Shown here: one piece after another, positions 23,601 to 34,515 of the stretch
How positions within the stretch are numbered: position 1 is the stretch's first letter
Layout: every line of letters begins with the position of its first letter
Program-made: the position numbers and the translations under genes
Notes under the pieces: generated by a model
What the model saw: the letters and a program-made list of their open reading frames with translations, nothing else
Databases searched by the model: none
What the model was told of the DNA's origin: nothing
Source: Syngnathus acus
Lineage: Eukaryota; Chordata; Actinopteri; Syngnathiformes; Syngnathidae
Direction: 5' to 3'
Length of the DNA: 64,000 bases
Assembly (NCBI RefSeq): GCF_901709675.1
Contig: NC_051088.1
Coordinates: 8,832,193 to 8,896,192 of the forward strand

Positions 23601-23643
<43 letters not shown>
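23594..23643. repeat. Poly-C tract (C7 T C42)
   Basis: Seven C, one T, then 42 C. The reverse strand is a G-tract able to form quadruplexes. The length is probably imprecise in any assembly. The glycine/proline-run ORFs crossing it are artefacts. Confidence 0.95.
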
Positions 23644-23644
<1 letters not shown>

Positions 23645-24479
23645 CGTGGGTGTACGCCGCTACATGCTCGGCGTGCATAAGTGTGCAAGTGTCTAAGCGC
23701 AGACCATTCAATGACACAATCTACCATGAAGTCTGAATCACATCCGGTTTCAAGCTGAAAATAACAAAACCACATGGTGACAGAAAAGTAGTGCAGCAAG
23801 CAAACCGCCCACAGAGAGAGCGAGAGATACTCTATATACACACACACATACACACTGCAACTAAGTTCCCATTTTCCACGAACATCAATTTTATGAATTT
23901 CCTTTACAGATGTAATGCACCTTATTTTTGGCATATTTAATAATAAAATATGTAATAAGCTCCTCCATAAGACCTGTGAGTTAAACATTATTGTACAGAC
24001 TGTAAATCGTCTGCTTGGGAAAATTTGTCTAAATTCAAAGAATAAGAGCACGTCTCAAAGTTTGTCTTTTGCTACCCCTGCACATACGTTGACTTCAAAT
24101 TGTGTGAACCAGATCGTGAGTGGCATCATTCTATTGGCCAATTTGGGGCAGGATGTGGTCAAATGTTTTGTAAATGTCACCTCCCATCTACTCCAACAAG
24201 CCTTTTAATAGAATAAGTGAGCCTAAACAACTGCTAGCAAATTAAAACAATATACACTTGTTAAATGACATTAGGAGACAACCACAATCTCATCACTGTT
24301 ACTTGGTTTTAATGAACTAAATGCAGAAAACTTTGGATAATGATCTCAATTTCCAGTTTCATGTCGCATGGGAAGTAAGTGGATGACCCTCATTTCCACT
24401 TTTCAGAAACAAAATTGCTGGTACAAACCGCCTCTGTCCGTGAAATAAAATTATAATGCCCGATGCGTAGGAAGGATAA

Positions 24480-24835
24480 GGGCAAGATTGTACAGAGGAG
24501 ACAGAGACCGTCAAAGCATTGAGATGTAGTGATGAGTGTAGGGGTAGAGGGTGGAAGAAAGAAATGAAGAGCAGGGGGGAAAAAAACGGAGGGAGGTTGA
24601 GAGCACTATAATAATGTTTGGCCTTGGCCTGCCAGCGGGGTCCTTCCCCTTAAGAAGCCAACAGGAATGTAAAGAATGCTGCTGAAAAGAAAAGTAGAGG
24701 ACCGAGTGCAGGGGGAGTGATAGAATGGGCATGTTGATATGAAAGAAACAAAGTGGAGGAAGGTGGAAACAGGTTGAGAAGAAGGAAGTGCATGGAGAAT
24801 ATTATTTTTCAAATGGAGGAGATAGGAAATCTGAA
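24480..24835. repeat. Purine-rich tract (plus strand)
   Basis: About 350 bp strongly enriched for A and G on the plus strand (GGGTGGAAGAAAGAAATGAA, GGAGGAAGGTGGAAACAGG and similar), with short pyrimidine breaks near 24610-24660. No coding sequence recognised. Confidence 0.55.
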
Positions 24836-25805
24836 CACCTGTGTTTCTTTTTTGCAGTATGATGAATGACTTTCAGGGTGTGGTCAGAACAACTCAAAGC
24901 ATTTTTGACCATGCTTGTTCTTTGGTGCACTGAGAAAGTCACTCTGCAATAGCCACCGAAAAACTCCTTGCTCAGCACTAAACACGCCCGAAATTCTCAT
25001 ACTCGTCATTTGATGATCATGAGATATGGTGCTTGAGTATAAATCGCTAAAGACCCCGAGCAGTCAGCAGGATGTCACATGATAAAAAAAGATGAACACA
25101 AAGAAGTTCTCCATATTTGTGTTCGTCATAAATTATGAAACAGACATATATGTGGAACAGCCTAAATCAAATCGCCCTATGACCAAACAATTTGGAATGA
25201 TATCATTATAAAATACCCCCAAGGGCATTGTCAGATAAACTATTTTGGAATTTCTTCTTCCTTCCTTTGTGGTGTCTTAGCGACACTATTTTCAAAAGAT
25301 GGACCAACCTCAATGGACCAAGTGTGAATTTGGAAAAATAATCTGAAGAGGAAAAGCATCCCGGAGGAGATTGTGTTCTAGGCCAGCTCCACTGTAGGTC
25401 AAGTGATTCAAATCTGCACTAACCTCTGCACACACAGACATCTATTCATTCCAACTGGCAACAATTTACATTAACTTTAGTGCGTGGGAGGGGCCACCCA
25501 AACACAAGCCGCACTGGAACAGAACATGCAAATCCCGCAGAAGAGAAAGCAGGGGACACATATGAGGTACAGGGGGTGATATTGAGCAATTTACAAGCTC
25601 TTTTGGACGAAACACTTTGATCTGAGACTAAGTGAGGTCAACCCCGGCGACAGCACTCACCAAGTCATTATGACCCACAACAACCTCAGGATGTTTGGAG
25701 TTGCGGCAAGTTGTTCACAAACCATAGCGACCGCAAGACTATCCCAAGGATATCAAGCGCCCGCACAAGTACACTCACACAAAACAAGTTGAAAGTCTCA
25801 CAATG

Positions 25806-25848
25806 TGTGTGCGTGTGTGTGTGTGTGCGTGCGTGCGTGCGTGTGTAG
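25806..25848. repeat. (TG)n/(TGCG)n microsatellite
   Basis: GTGTGTGCGTGTGTGTGTGT passing into GCGTGCGTGCGTGCG. Alternating pyrimidine-purine throughout. Confidence 0.9.
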
Positions 25849-26406
25849 GAAAAACCCATGCTCGCCAAATATAGCTCTCCGCTTTCGTTAGCCATCATTC
25901 ACCGCCAGTTCATCGCTCTCTCCACATTGCTGTAAACAATCAGCTGGGGGAAAAAAACAGCAGAGAATGTTCCCATCCGGCAACCATCACCTACTAAAAA
26001 ATCAAAGACAAGGATGAAAGAATTGAGTCTAGAAATAAGGGCTGCTCTCATAATGAATGTTGGCAGATTCCCAGTAAAAGGTAATTTAATCGAATAATTT
26101 CAAATTCATGGTCTGTAGAAGATCTTGTGACAATGTATTCGGTATCTGTTATTTAGTTGCTTAAACAAGTTTGCTGTATCTGAAAGTTGGGCTTAGGGTT
26201 TATGAAATTTATTTTAAGAAGCCCCCAAACGTTTACGAGAAATAAATTGTGGGACAATAAAAATGAGAATTTCCGTAAACTCTTAAATCTTTGCGGGAAA
26301 GACCATTTTTATATTACCAAAACTTAAAATATATTGTTTCGCAACTTAAAATGTTATCAAAGTTTGTTGAATTTTGACTTCACTCAACTTTTTTTAAACA
26401 GTGTTA

Positions 26407-26620
26407 GTATGTATGTATGTATGTATGTTTGTACGTATGTATGTTTGTACGTACGTATGTATGTACGTACGTATGTATGTATGTATGTATGTATGTACGT
26501 ATGTATGTATGTATGTATGTATGTATGTATGTATGTATGTATGTATGTATGTATGTATGTATGTATGTATGTATGTATGTACGTACGTATGTATGTATGT
26601 ATGTATGTATGTATGTATGG
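26407..26620. repeat. (ATGT)n microsatellite with ACGT interruptions
   Basis: About 214 bp of GTAT/ATGT units, with GTAC variants clustered in the left 70 bp and once more near 26580. All six frames stay open over it, producing several false ORFs rich in MYVC or YIHT repeats. Confidence 0.98.
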
Positions 26621-27806
26621 TCCAAATTGTTCAGATTCTTTTTCCATGTAACGTCTCTTGCCACTTGTTGCTAGGCAGAATTCAGAGGGCCCAATCCTAC
26701 CTGTTTCATACTCCAAAGGAAATAATTTGTAAAAAGAAAATGTCAGCCAAGCCCACTAGACTCTTTGAATGAATAATCAGGGGCTGAAGGTTCATTTTTA
26801 AATACACATAAGACAGTCGAATCTCTAATGTAGTGTAGTATTTTAAAGAAACAAATATAGTATGTTGTATTGATGTCTTGCACTTTATGTAAAGCAATGG
26901 ACACAGTTTTTTGTACTGTTCGTATGGCATGCGGTCTATGATTGTATTTTTCCACCGCGAGCGGGACGCTACAGAGCGAGTGCACGCCGTCTGCCTGCCC
27001 GAGATAAGATACGCTTACTTTGTTGTCCCAGCGAGGAAATTTATCTTGGCCGCTAAAGTGATTTGCCGCAACAAGCCGCAGCGCGGGAAGCGCTAGAAGT
27101 ATGGCACGGCCACCTTAGCCCGCTGCATAAAGGGACACCAAGTGCACATTACGTCCGTCGGTTTCTGTCACTGATGATTGATGACAGTAGAGTTTCTCAG
27201 CTTGTGTTTTCACTGGTGTTGGCAGTGAAAGGCTACACCTCGCCTCTCTGCCGTGCCCTCTGCGCGACATTAAGAGGCAGAACGAGAGTGCGTAAGAGGG
27301 AGACAGATGGGCTTTCCTCGCAGGATATCCTGTTCTAAGTAGAGCTGCTGGGCCCACTCTGACCTGCTCACCCCTCTTGACCCGTGACCTGCTCAGAGTT
27401 TACGCTCACATCTTCAATGATTCCTAATCGCTTCAAATCTCATTTTCTTGTGATTCAGCAATAGCCCTTTGTGATTTTCTCTCTTCTATCAGTCAGGTTT
27501 ATTTCACTGGGCAGCGTGTTTTTCCGCTTTGCCTTTGTCCAAGTCTTCCTTCTCTTTGTATCCTCCATACTATTTTTGTCATTTCCAGCCCACCATAAAC
27601 AAAACTATCTTTAAAGCATAGTTTTACTTTTAGTTATTTACATATATGAAGGATAAGCAGTGCAGAGAATGGACGGATGGATGAAGTATTAGTAGAGTGA
27701 AAAAGGTCACTTAGCATTGTGTATTAACAGAACATAAACTACAATACCTGAAAGACTGACTTTATTTCTGTGCGGCAATAGATTAATATTGAACAGGACT
27801 TCAGAG

Positions 27807-27871
27807 CAAGCAAACAAACAAACAAACAAACAAGCAAACAAACAAACAAACAAACAAAAAACAAACAAACC
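27807..27871. repeat. (CAAA)n microsatellite
   Basis: AACA/CAAA units with three irregularities between 27807 and 27871. Intergenic. Confidence 0.9.
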
Positions 27872-28499
27872 AAGAAGTGATTGTTTTTGCTTTGTTCTTA
27901 GTAGAAAGTGTCATAAAAAGAAAAGACGAGGAGTGGATACGGTACAAGCATGGACTTTCTGTTGTGCCGTGATTGCAACCACGATTCTGGATTCCCCACC
28001 GCGCTTGTCACTTCGCTGTCGGATTGGCTGCATGTCACTGTCTAACAGCTGTGTAACTATTCGTCCTCGGAGGTGAGAAGTCGGGCCAAAAGAAATTCAA
28101 CATGTTTGAGGTTGGACGTACGCCCGAGTGGCCAAGCATAGTCTGAGCACCACACACGGCAGAATTATCTGCTAAGATTATCTTTGAAGCCATTATGCGA
28201 ATCGGGTTTACCCACGATTGTCGGAACGGGAGAATCGGGACTAAAATCATTCAGATTATCTTGACTGTGAACCGGACTTTAGTTTCACAGTAGAATGACA
28301 TTTCATTTCGTTAGATTTTGTTAAAGCACTCATTTTTCTTACTCACATTTTTTTTTTTTTTAATACTACTTCCCCAATATCCAAAACTGTTGAGAGAACA
28401 AGAAGTGCACAAAAGAAAAGTCCTAGACACCCTTTGTCTCTTCCACATCGTCTTCTTGTCAGCTTCTGTCCCTCTCTCCCACCCGACCCTCCCCCCTGG

Positions 28500-28740
28500 G
28501 TGTTACTGGAATTCATTAAGTGATGAATGGTTGTTTGTGTTTTTTTTAAGCTCAACAGCGCCCACCCCGACCTGCGTGGCCATAGCAGAAGATAACCAAA
28601 CATTTGCCATGATTAGGGGAATAATTAGCCAATCATCCTTTGACCTGCTGGCTAACCCAGAGGTCAAAGTGACACAGGGTTTGCTGGTTCCCAGGTGGCT
28701 TACCATCCGGCAGATTAGCAAAGTAATATAGCGGCATTCT
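28500..28740. promoter_or_regulatory. Candidate cis-regulatory block
   Basis: High-complexity sequence between simple repeats. It contains TAATTA-type and CCAAT motifs (AATAATTAGCCAATCA near 28620-28634), an E-box (CAGGTGG near 28693), and a 9-bp perfect inverted pair CTTTGACCT (28638-28646) / AGGTCAAAG (28661-28669). The pair consists of nuclear-receptor AGGTCA half sites pointing outward. Regulatory function is an inference from motif content only. Confidence 0.3.
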
Positions 28741-28772
28741 TGTATGCAGACAGGTGACACAAACAACCCCAG

Positions 28773-28776
28773 TGTG

Positions 28777-28807
<31 letters not shown>

Positions 28808-28822
28808 ATGCGTGCATGCGTG
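28773..28822. repeat. (TGCG)n microsatellite
   Basis: GTGTGTGCG passing into (TGCG)n with two TGCA units near the right end. Intergenic. Confidence 0.95.
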
Positions 28823-29009
28823 TGGAGTGGGCTGGCGGTGGGTTGCATTTAAGTGTGCACACATATGGGGAAGTGATAATGATCCCAGTGGACCCAGCAC
28901 AGGGTTTGCTCAGATAGGCTGCAGTCGAAATCTACACTTCCTGCTTCCTGTGGTGAGAGGAAGTGCTGCCATCGCTGTCTCTTATCACTGGTTACAGAGC
29001 CAACGCATC

Positions 29010-29070
29010 AGGAGGAAGACCAAGAGGGAGGGAGGGAGGGAGCGAGGGATACGAGAGGGAGGGCGGTCAA
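29010..29070. repeat. (GGGA)n purine tract
   Basis: GAGGGAGGGAGGGAGGGAGC and flanking GA-rich sequence. A similar tract lies at 29636-29690. Confidence 0.8.
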
Positions 29071-29235
29071 GCAGCCTTGATAAATGAAAATTAGCTAAAT
29101 AGTGAGATCACATGACTCCACACCAATAATTGATAAGATTCCAATTGATAATTCAAGAATGAGGATGGTCACTGATGACAGGACAATGTGAAAATTAAAA
29201 TAGCAGTTATTAGCCACCAATTGAATCGCGCTGCT

Positions 29236-29282
29236 GTAATCCATCCGATTTCTAAAGCGCTTATCCTCACAAGGGTCGTAGT
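29236..29282. repeat. Fish repeat tail (GCTTATCCTCAC type)
   Basis: AATCCATCCGATTTCTAAAG followed by CGCTTATCCTCACAAGGGTC matches the consensus I know for a very common fish interspersed repeat that ends in CATC/CCAT runs. Related copies are at 58687-58735 and about 60030-60095. Confidence 0.6.
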
Positions 29283-29888
29283 CGATTGATTTGATTAACA
29301 ATTGTCAATTGATTAATTTATTATCACAGCTTTACATTTGCTAATTAAGTAGTGGCGCTATTAAAAGGTAGATTAAAGTCCACACTGAAAGCCCAAGTAC
29401 CAAATGGTCGGAGTATGACACGGGAAAAGGTAGTACAGTTCGACCGATGGAAATTTGTCAACATCAAGTTGATCAGTGAGATGCCTCGTAAGTTCCGTGA
29501 AGTGGAAAGAGTCCTTTTTTTTCAGTGACTGTATGTTACATGCTGGCTAACAGACAACAGGTGCAAAGCAAGATTGAGCAAGGTTTGCAGGTTGCAATCC
29601 AAATGTGTCCAGATGCACCTGATGAAGGGACAATGGTGGGAGAGAGTGAGGGAGAGGGAGGGAGGGGCAGAGGGGGACAGATTTTTGGGCTCAGGGTGAG
29701 GAAGCTTTGAGCTAGGATTGTCCCAGATGGACACAATCCGCTCCCTCCCTTTATAAACAGCCTCTGGCTTCTCGTCATTTCCCACTTCTAGCAAGAAGAA
29801 CAGAAAACATTTTTGCAAGGCTTCAAACAAATACTAGCATAAATGCATTGTTTTCTGTTTTTCTCAGGACCCATTTGACCCCTTCGTT

Positions 29889-29912
29889 CCCCCCCCCCCC
29901 CCACACACACAC
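29889..29912. repeat. Poly-C plus (AC)n
   Basis: Fourteen C followed by five AC units. Intergenic. Confidence 0.9.
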
Positions 29913-30526
29913 ATTGCTCGTCTAATTTCTGCCATTTCCAAAGTAAACACACCACTAAATATTGAGCTGACTCAGTTCCACTGTGGGTGGCTCTGTTTCC
30001 AATTTTCTCACCACCTCGGCCACCCTAATACCTCTTAGAAGAAAGGGGTGGGGGGTGGGGGGGCAATGTGTACAACAAACAAAAAAGTGACAAAGCAGGC
30101 ATGCAGTCTTAAATGTGAGCATGTGGCGACCGGGTATGAAACCAAGCATTCTTCTCCCACTACTTTTGAGGCTCTTAAATAGTTACTGTTTTTCCTTCCT
30201 TTCTTTCTCTTTTGGAGAGCGTGGGAGCGCCCTCAGAGCTCTGTGGATAAAACCACAGGGCTCAAAACAACAGGAGGAAGCCAGTAACTTGAGTAACTTT
30301 GACCGGGGTAGAGAGAGGGAGAGACTGTGGGGTGGGGTGAGAGGCAACACACGAATGAAGGGGAGAAGACGAGTGAAAGATGCCAGGGGTGTATATAGAC
30401 GCCTTTGACCAAAAAAAGATGTCAGTTGAGCTCTGCCAAGTGGAAGACGCCAAACAAACTGTTGCATTAAAATGGTCTCCACCCAAAACACACTCAAGGT
30501 CAATCGCTGTCCAGTTGCCTTACCAG

Positions 30527-30604
30527 TGTGTGGTGCGGTCATTCAACATGAAGGTCCCATCAGTCCGTATCCCAGTACACTTCAGTCCATGGAGCTCCTC
30601 AGAG
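30527..30604 (+). other. Exon-like segment on the plus strand (possible unannotated transcript)
   Basis: Flanked on the left by a pyrimidine-rich acceptor (CCAGTTGCCTTACCAG) and on the right by a consensus donor (CAGAG|gtgaga). The 78 bp are open in a frame reading CVVRSFNMKVPSVRIPVH and then FSPWSSSE. It has normal complexity amid simple repeats. No family recognised. It could be a lncRNA exon, a repeat fragment or chance. Confidence 0.2.
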
Positions 30605-30809
30605 GTGAGAAGGGACACCCAAACTATACACATATACATGTATTGTACATATATGCACACGTGCACGGCATCAGTCCTCTCTGTCCAAATGTTGAGAAAG
30701 TAAGGGGCTGCAACAAAAGGCAGTAAGAGGGAGGGAGAAATTGAGGTAGAGCAAGAGAAAGAGAGAATGCGATTAACCCCACAGAGTGGACTTGTGGACT
30801 CTCTCACTT

Positions 30810-30815
<6 letters not shown>

Positions 30816-30848
<33 letters not shown>
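30816..30848. repeat. (CA)n microsatellite
   Basis: About sixteen CA units. Intergenic. Confidence 0.95.
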
Positions 30849-30852
<4 letters not shown>

Positions 30853-30969
30853 GATGTTGTGTCAGAGTATCACTAACACAGGCTGTGTGCGTCTGACCGG
30901 CATGTGCGTTAAGGTAGAAGAGCAGAGATGAGGGGGGTGGAAAACACAATTGATGGAAATACTGGAGAG

Positions 30970-31042
30970 AAGAAAGGTCTCAAACTCGTAGCCTGCGGGC
31001 CATTTGTGGCTCGCAGAGTGATATTTTTGCAGCCCAACTACT
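30970..31042. repeat. Dispersed hAT-like repeat fragment
   Basis: GGTCTCAAACTCGTAGCCTG and CGGGCCATTTGTGGCTCGC resemble the end of the vertebrate hAT-type repeats that start CAGGGGT(C/G)TCAAACTC. Only one end is recognisable. Confidence 0.4.
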
Positions 31043-32221
31043 AGACATGAGTTTAACGTTGGTGTAGTCCCCACCTTTTGCCCTCAAGAGTTTTGTTCGA
31101 GCGTTTGAATCACAAAGGGTCTACCATTGCTGAGTGTGATGGCAGCTTTTATTCAGCATTCTGATAATATTAGACTTTTTACACAGAATTGCAATATGAG
31201 TTTAGAGTGAAAAATTGAGAAAATAGAAGAAATTCTTGTCATATTCCCTACACACATTCCCGGCACAACCCGTCAGCCTCGACTCCCACGCAAGTCTCAC
31301 CACCACCACCACCCACAAATTCTCCCCAGCATTAATCATATCTAGTGATAGGGGGGCAGCCTCCCCAAACGGCTCTCTGAGATCCACCTCACAATGGCCG
31401 TATGTATTGTAAGCCTGCTCTGATTGCACACACAAGGAGCTGCATTACACCCCTGCTAACTCAATTTCCTCCCTCGCTAGGTCAATCCTGCTGTGTGTGT
31501 GTGCGTGCGTGTGTGTAAACTGACTGTGCACGCCTTCACCATTTATCAGTCTGTAACCTACTAACTAGTATTTTTGTCTCAATGAACAAACCGTACGATG
31601 GACTCCATTCACTTTCTATTTGCCCATGATGGAGGAGTATAGCAACATGTTATCATCATTGACTGCTGGTCCTGTCCCTAAAACGTCTGCTACACTGCCC
31701 GTTTCACTTTACTACAGTGAAGACTCACAAAATTGTGAACATATGAGCCCTCTGAAGCTAATGTCGATATATTTGGGCTGATTATTAATGCCAATCCAAA
31801 GTTTGGGCAGAAAAATGGTGAATTGACTGAATATTTATGAAAATATCTAACTTATAAACAAACTTTTTTGGACCCCCAAACGGTTACAACTTGGACATGA
31901 ATTACATTCAACTACTTTATAATGCTTTGTCCTTTAGAATTTGCTTAATTTTACAAGTTTCAAAGTACAAATAGCACAAACTGATGAATTGAGCTTTAGA
32001 TTTACATCATAAATGTATCCAGTACATAGGCAACATAATTAGTGACATTACTGCCAAAACATAATGAATGAATGATGTCATTTAAGCATTTCTTCGACCC
32101 AATTATTTTCTTTGCCATGAAGTCATGACTTTAAAATGAAAACCACAGATGACTTTCTCACATCAAAACATGTGACAGAGTTGCATTTGTAATACACTGT
32201 ATGACATATAGAGAATGCATT

Positions 32222-32536
32222 GGGGGATGAAAACTGCCAAAATCATAAATAAATACTAGAAAGTTAAAGCAAGAATATATAAAATATAACTAAAAATTTA
32301 CATTTAAAAATACAGGGAAATAAAAACAACAAATGTATACTATAAAATGAAAGGTTAATAAATTAAAATAAATTACAAATATTTTAAAATAAATATCAAA
32401 ATAAAAAATGAATATATAAAGACAATCAAACCTCAATTTATATTATTTGTTGATTTATTTTTTCAAATATAGTTATTTTAAATGTGTTTTTATTTTCACT
32501 TTCTCATATTTTTGATTTTGGCAGTTTTGATGCCCC
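32222..32536. mobile_element. AT-rich palindromic MITE
   Basis: Left end GGGGGATGAAAACTGCCAAA (continuing ATCA) and right end TGATTTTGGCAGTTTTGATG (continuing CCCC) are inverted copies of each other. Arm similarity continues inward through AGAAAGT. The 315-bp element is A/T-rich with no reading frame. No clear target duplication. Confidence 0.7.
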
Positions 32537-33969
32537 ATAATAAAATAACTTGCTTCCTATGACACGGTGAGCTTTGTACATTTGCATAAATTGATGACAA
32601 AATCTAGATTTACATTTCCAATGCTAATTCTGTTTGTTATGAAGCATTTGAGGCCCATTTCTATGGCAACATCTAAGGCAACAAACGAGTTGTGTCTGAA
32701 TTTGCATTGTGGTTGCGTCTCCACAGCACAAGCTCATTGAACATTAGATTGAAATTCCCCATGGCTGACACAATTTCTAAATATTAAAAATTGCTGTAAT
32801 AATTTATTATGACCACCCTTACTGAGCGCTGAATTTTGTTTTCCATTTTACTGTGCCCGGTTCAGATATTGAAATTATCCAAAGGAAATTACGCACGAGT
32901 ACGAAAGGTCATCAGAATGTGGGGTGGAGATCCAAAATGCAGAGACACATCAGTTTTGTATGATGACAATAAAACCAAACTCTCTTGTTGGTTCCACTCT
33001 GTCATGAGAACTTTGAAATCGTTTGCAGGCCCGCTTCTGGCGCGTCCCATGAGAACACAAACGATAGCAATATGTCATACTGGGTGGGTCTCACAGCGCA
33101 AGACAGAAGATTCTCATTTGGCTGCAATGTTACCATGAAGCCCCCTTGCTTTCATTTGGAGCAAGATGTCAGATCTGCGCACTTTCCCACTGGTTGTGCG
33201 TAATAAAGTTTGTTTATCAGATGTGTTAAGCACATCTGAGTCTCATTGTGGCAAAACATAACAATGAAGACATACACGCACGCAGTCCAGATACGTCCTT
33301 TCAAGTAGTTACCTTCCAGTTATTAAAAGAACTTGTGACCGCAAAGACGCACATTTAAACCATCATGGACTTTTTTTAGTCGTTGACTTTGACTGAACTC
33401 CAGCTCACACTTACTGTCTCGCATTGACACATGGAAATATGTCATGCTTGTACACAATGATTAGTGTGTTGGGATGATTTGTTGTGTGTTTCCACGTCTC
33501 CTCCTCTGTTTTGGTTACCGGGCTCATCTGCTCAGCCTCACTAATCAAGCCTGCTGGCAGGAAAACACGGAGACCGTCTTAACCATTCGCTCGGAAGAAT
33601 CCTTAAATCAGACAGCTAGATGGTTGATATATCCTGCTACAAATGTTCACTAAATCGTATCGATAACCTTTGTGAAGTGTGCAAGGTCTAATTAATCTGT
33701 TTTAATTAGACTTTGGTGGCATTTTGTAATTACTGTAAGTCGGGGTACTCACTGGATATGAATTTTTCAAAATGCCGGAAAAGCTTCTAATTAAAAATAT
33801 TAAGTAGAGCTTTTTCTATGACTTTGTGGAACACAATGCTCTTCTTGATATATAAAACATAATTGTAGCAGCCATCAACTGAACAACACAGCTAAAATTA
33901 TAATTATTTCTTAAAAATCTGCTTTGCTCATCTTTCTCTCTTTCTTTTTCCTCTGTCCAATAAAGGCAG

Positions 33970-34031
33970 ATGTCCGCCCACTCTGCGCCTGTTTCGACTC
34001 GAAGTTCCGTTTAGGTCTCTAACTGTGTAAG
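33970..34031 (+). other. Second exon-like segment on the plus strand
   Basis: A strong polypyrimidine tract (TTTCTCTCTTTCTTTTTCCT) ends in AAAGGCAG, followed by 62 bp and a consensus donor GTAAG|gtgagt. The segment starts ATGTCCGCCCACTCTGCGCC but that frame stops after 14 codons, so it is non-coding if real. Splice signals alone support it. Confidence 0.2.
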
Positions 34032-34515
34032 GTGAGTGGTCCACAGCTTTTTTTGCATACAAACATTGGAAAATGTGAATTATGATATGCTGGTATTAAC
34101 TCATCCTCACTTTTATATTTGGAAACTGAAATCCAACCTTTTAATGTCACTCACAATTGTCACCATTCTGCTTGACATATTTTCTTTTCACAAAATGCTT
34201 GTCAGAAAAGGTGTTCTTCCCTGCTGATGGCTGCAAAACTATCACAAGCACTGATCTCCACATTTACTCATTCACAAGATCAATTAAATTGTATACATTT
34301 ATTTTCAACAGCCTATTGTCATTTTACAGCAATTCTCTGGGCTGCGTGACTTCCATTAGTGGGCATGTTCCTTTTGGGGGGGAGGGGCAATTAGATTTGA
34401 CCTCATGTGTTGTCATGTCAATGTCATCTGCCAAGGTGGTATCGAGGGGTGGAATAGGCCACTTAAGTCTCCGGGTCCAAAAAGCACCACCCACCACTGC
34501 TATGAGCTACATATA

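Noticed and set aside
23482-24051. 189-codon minus-strand ORF with a glycine run
   Set aside because: It is open because it crosses the poly-C tract. The remainder has no family resemblance.
26384-26772. Long ORFs of MYVC and YIHT repeats on both strands
   Set aside because: Translations of the (ATGT)n microsatellite.
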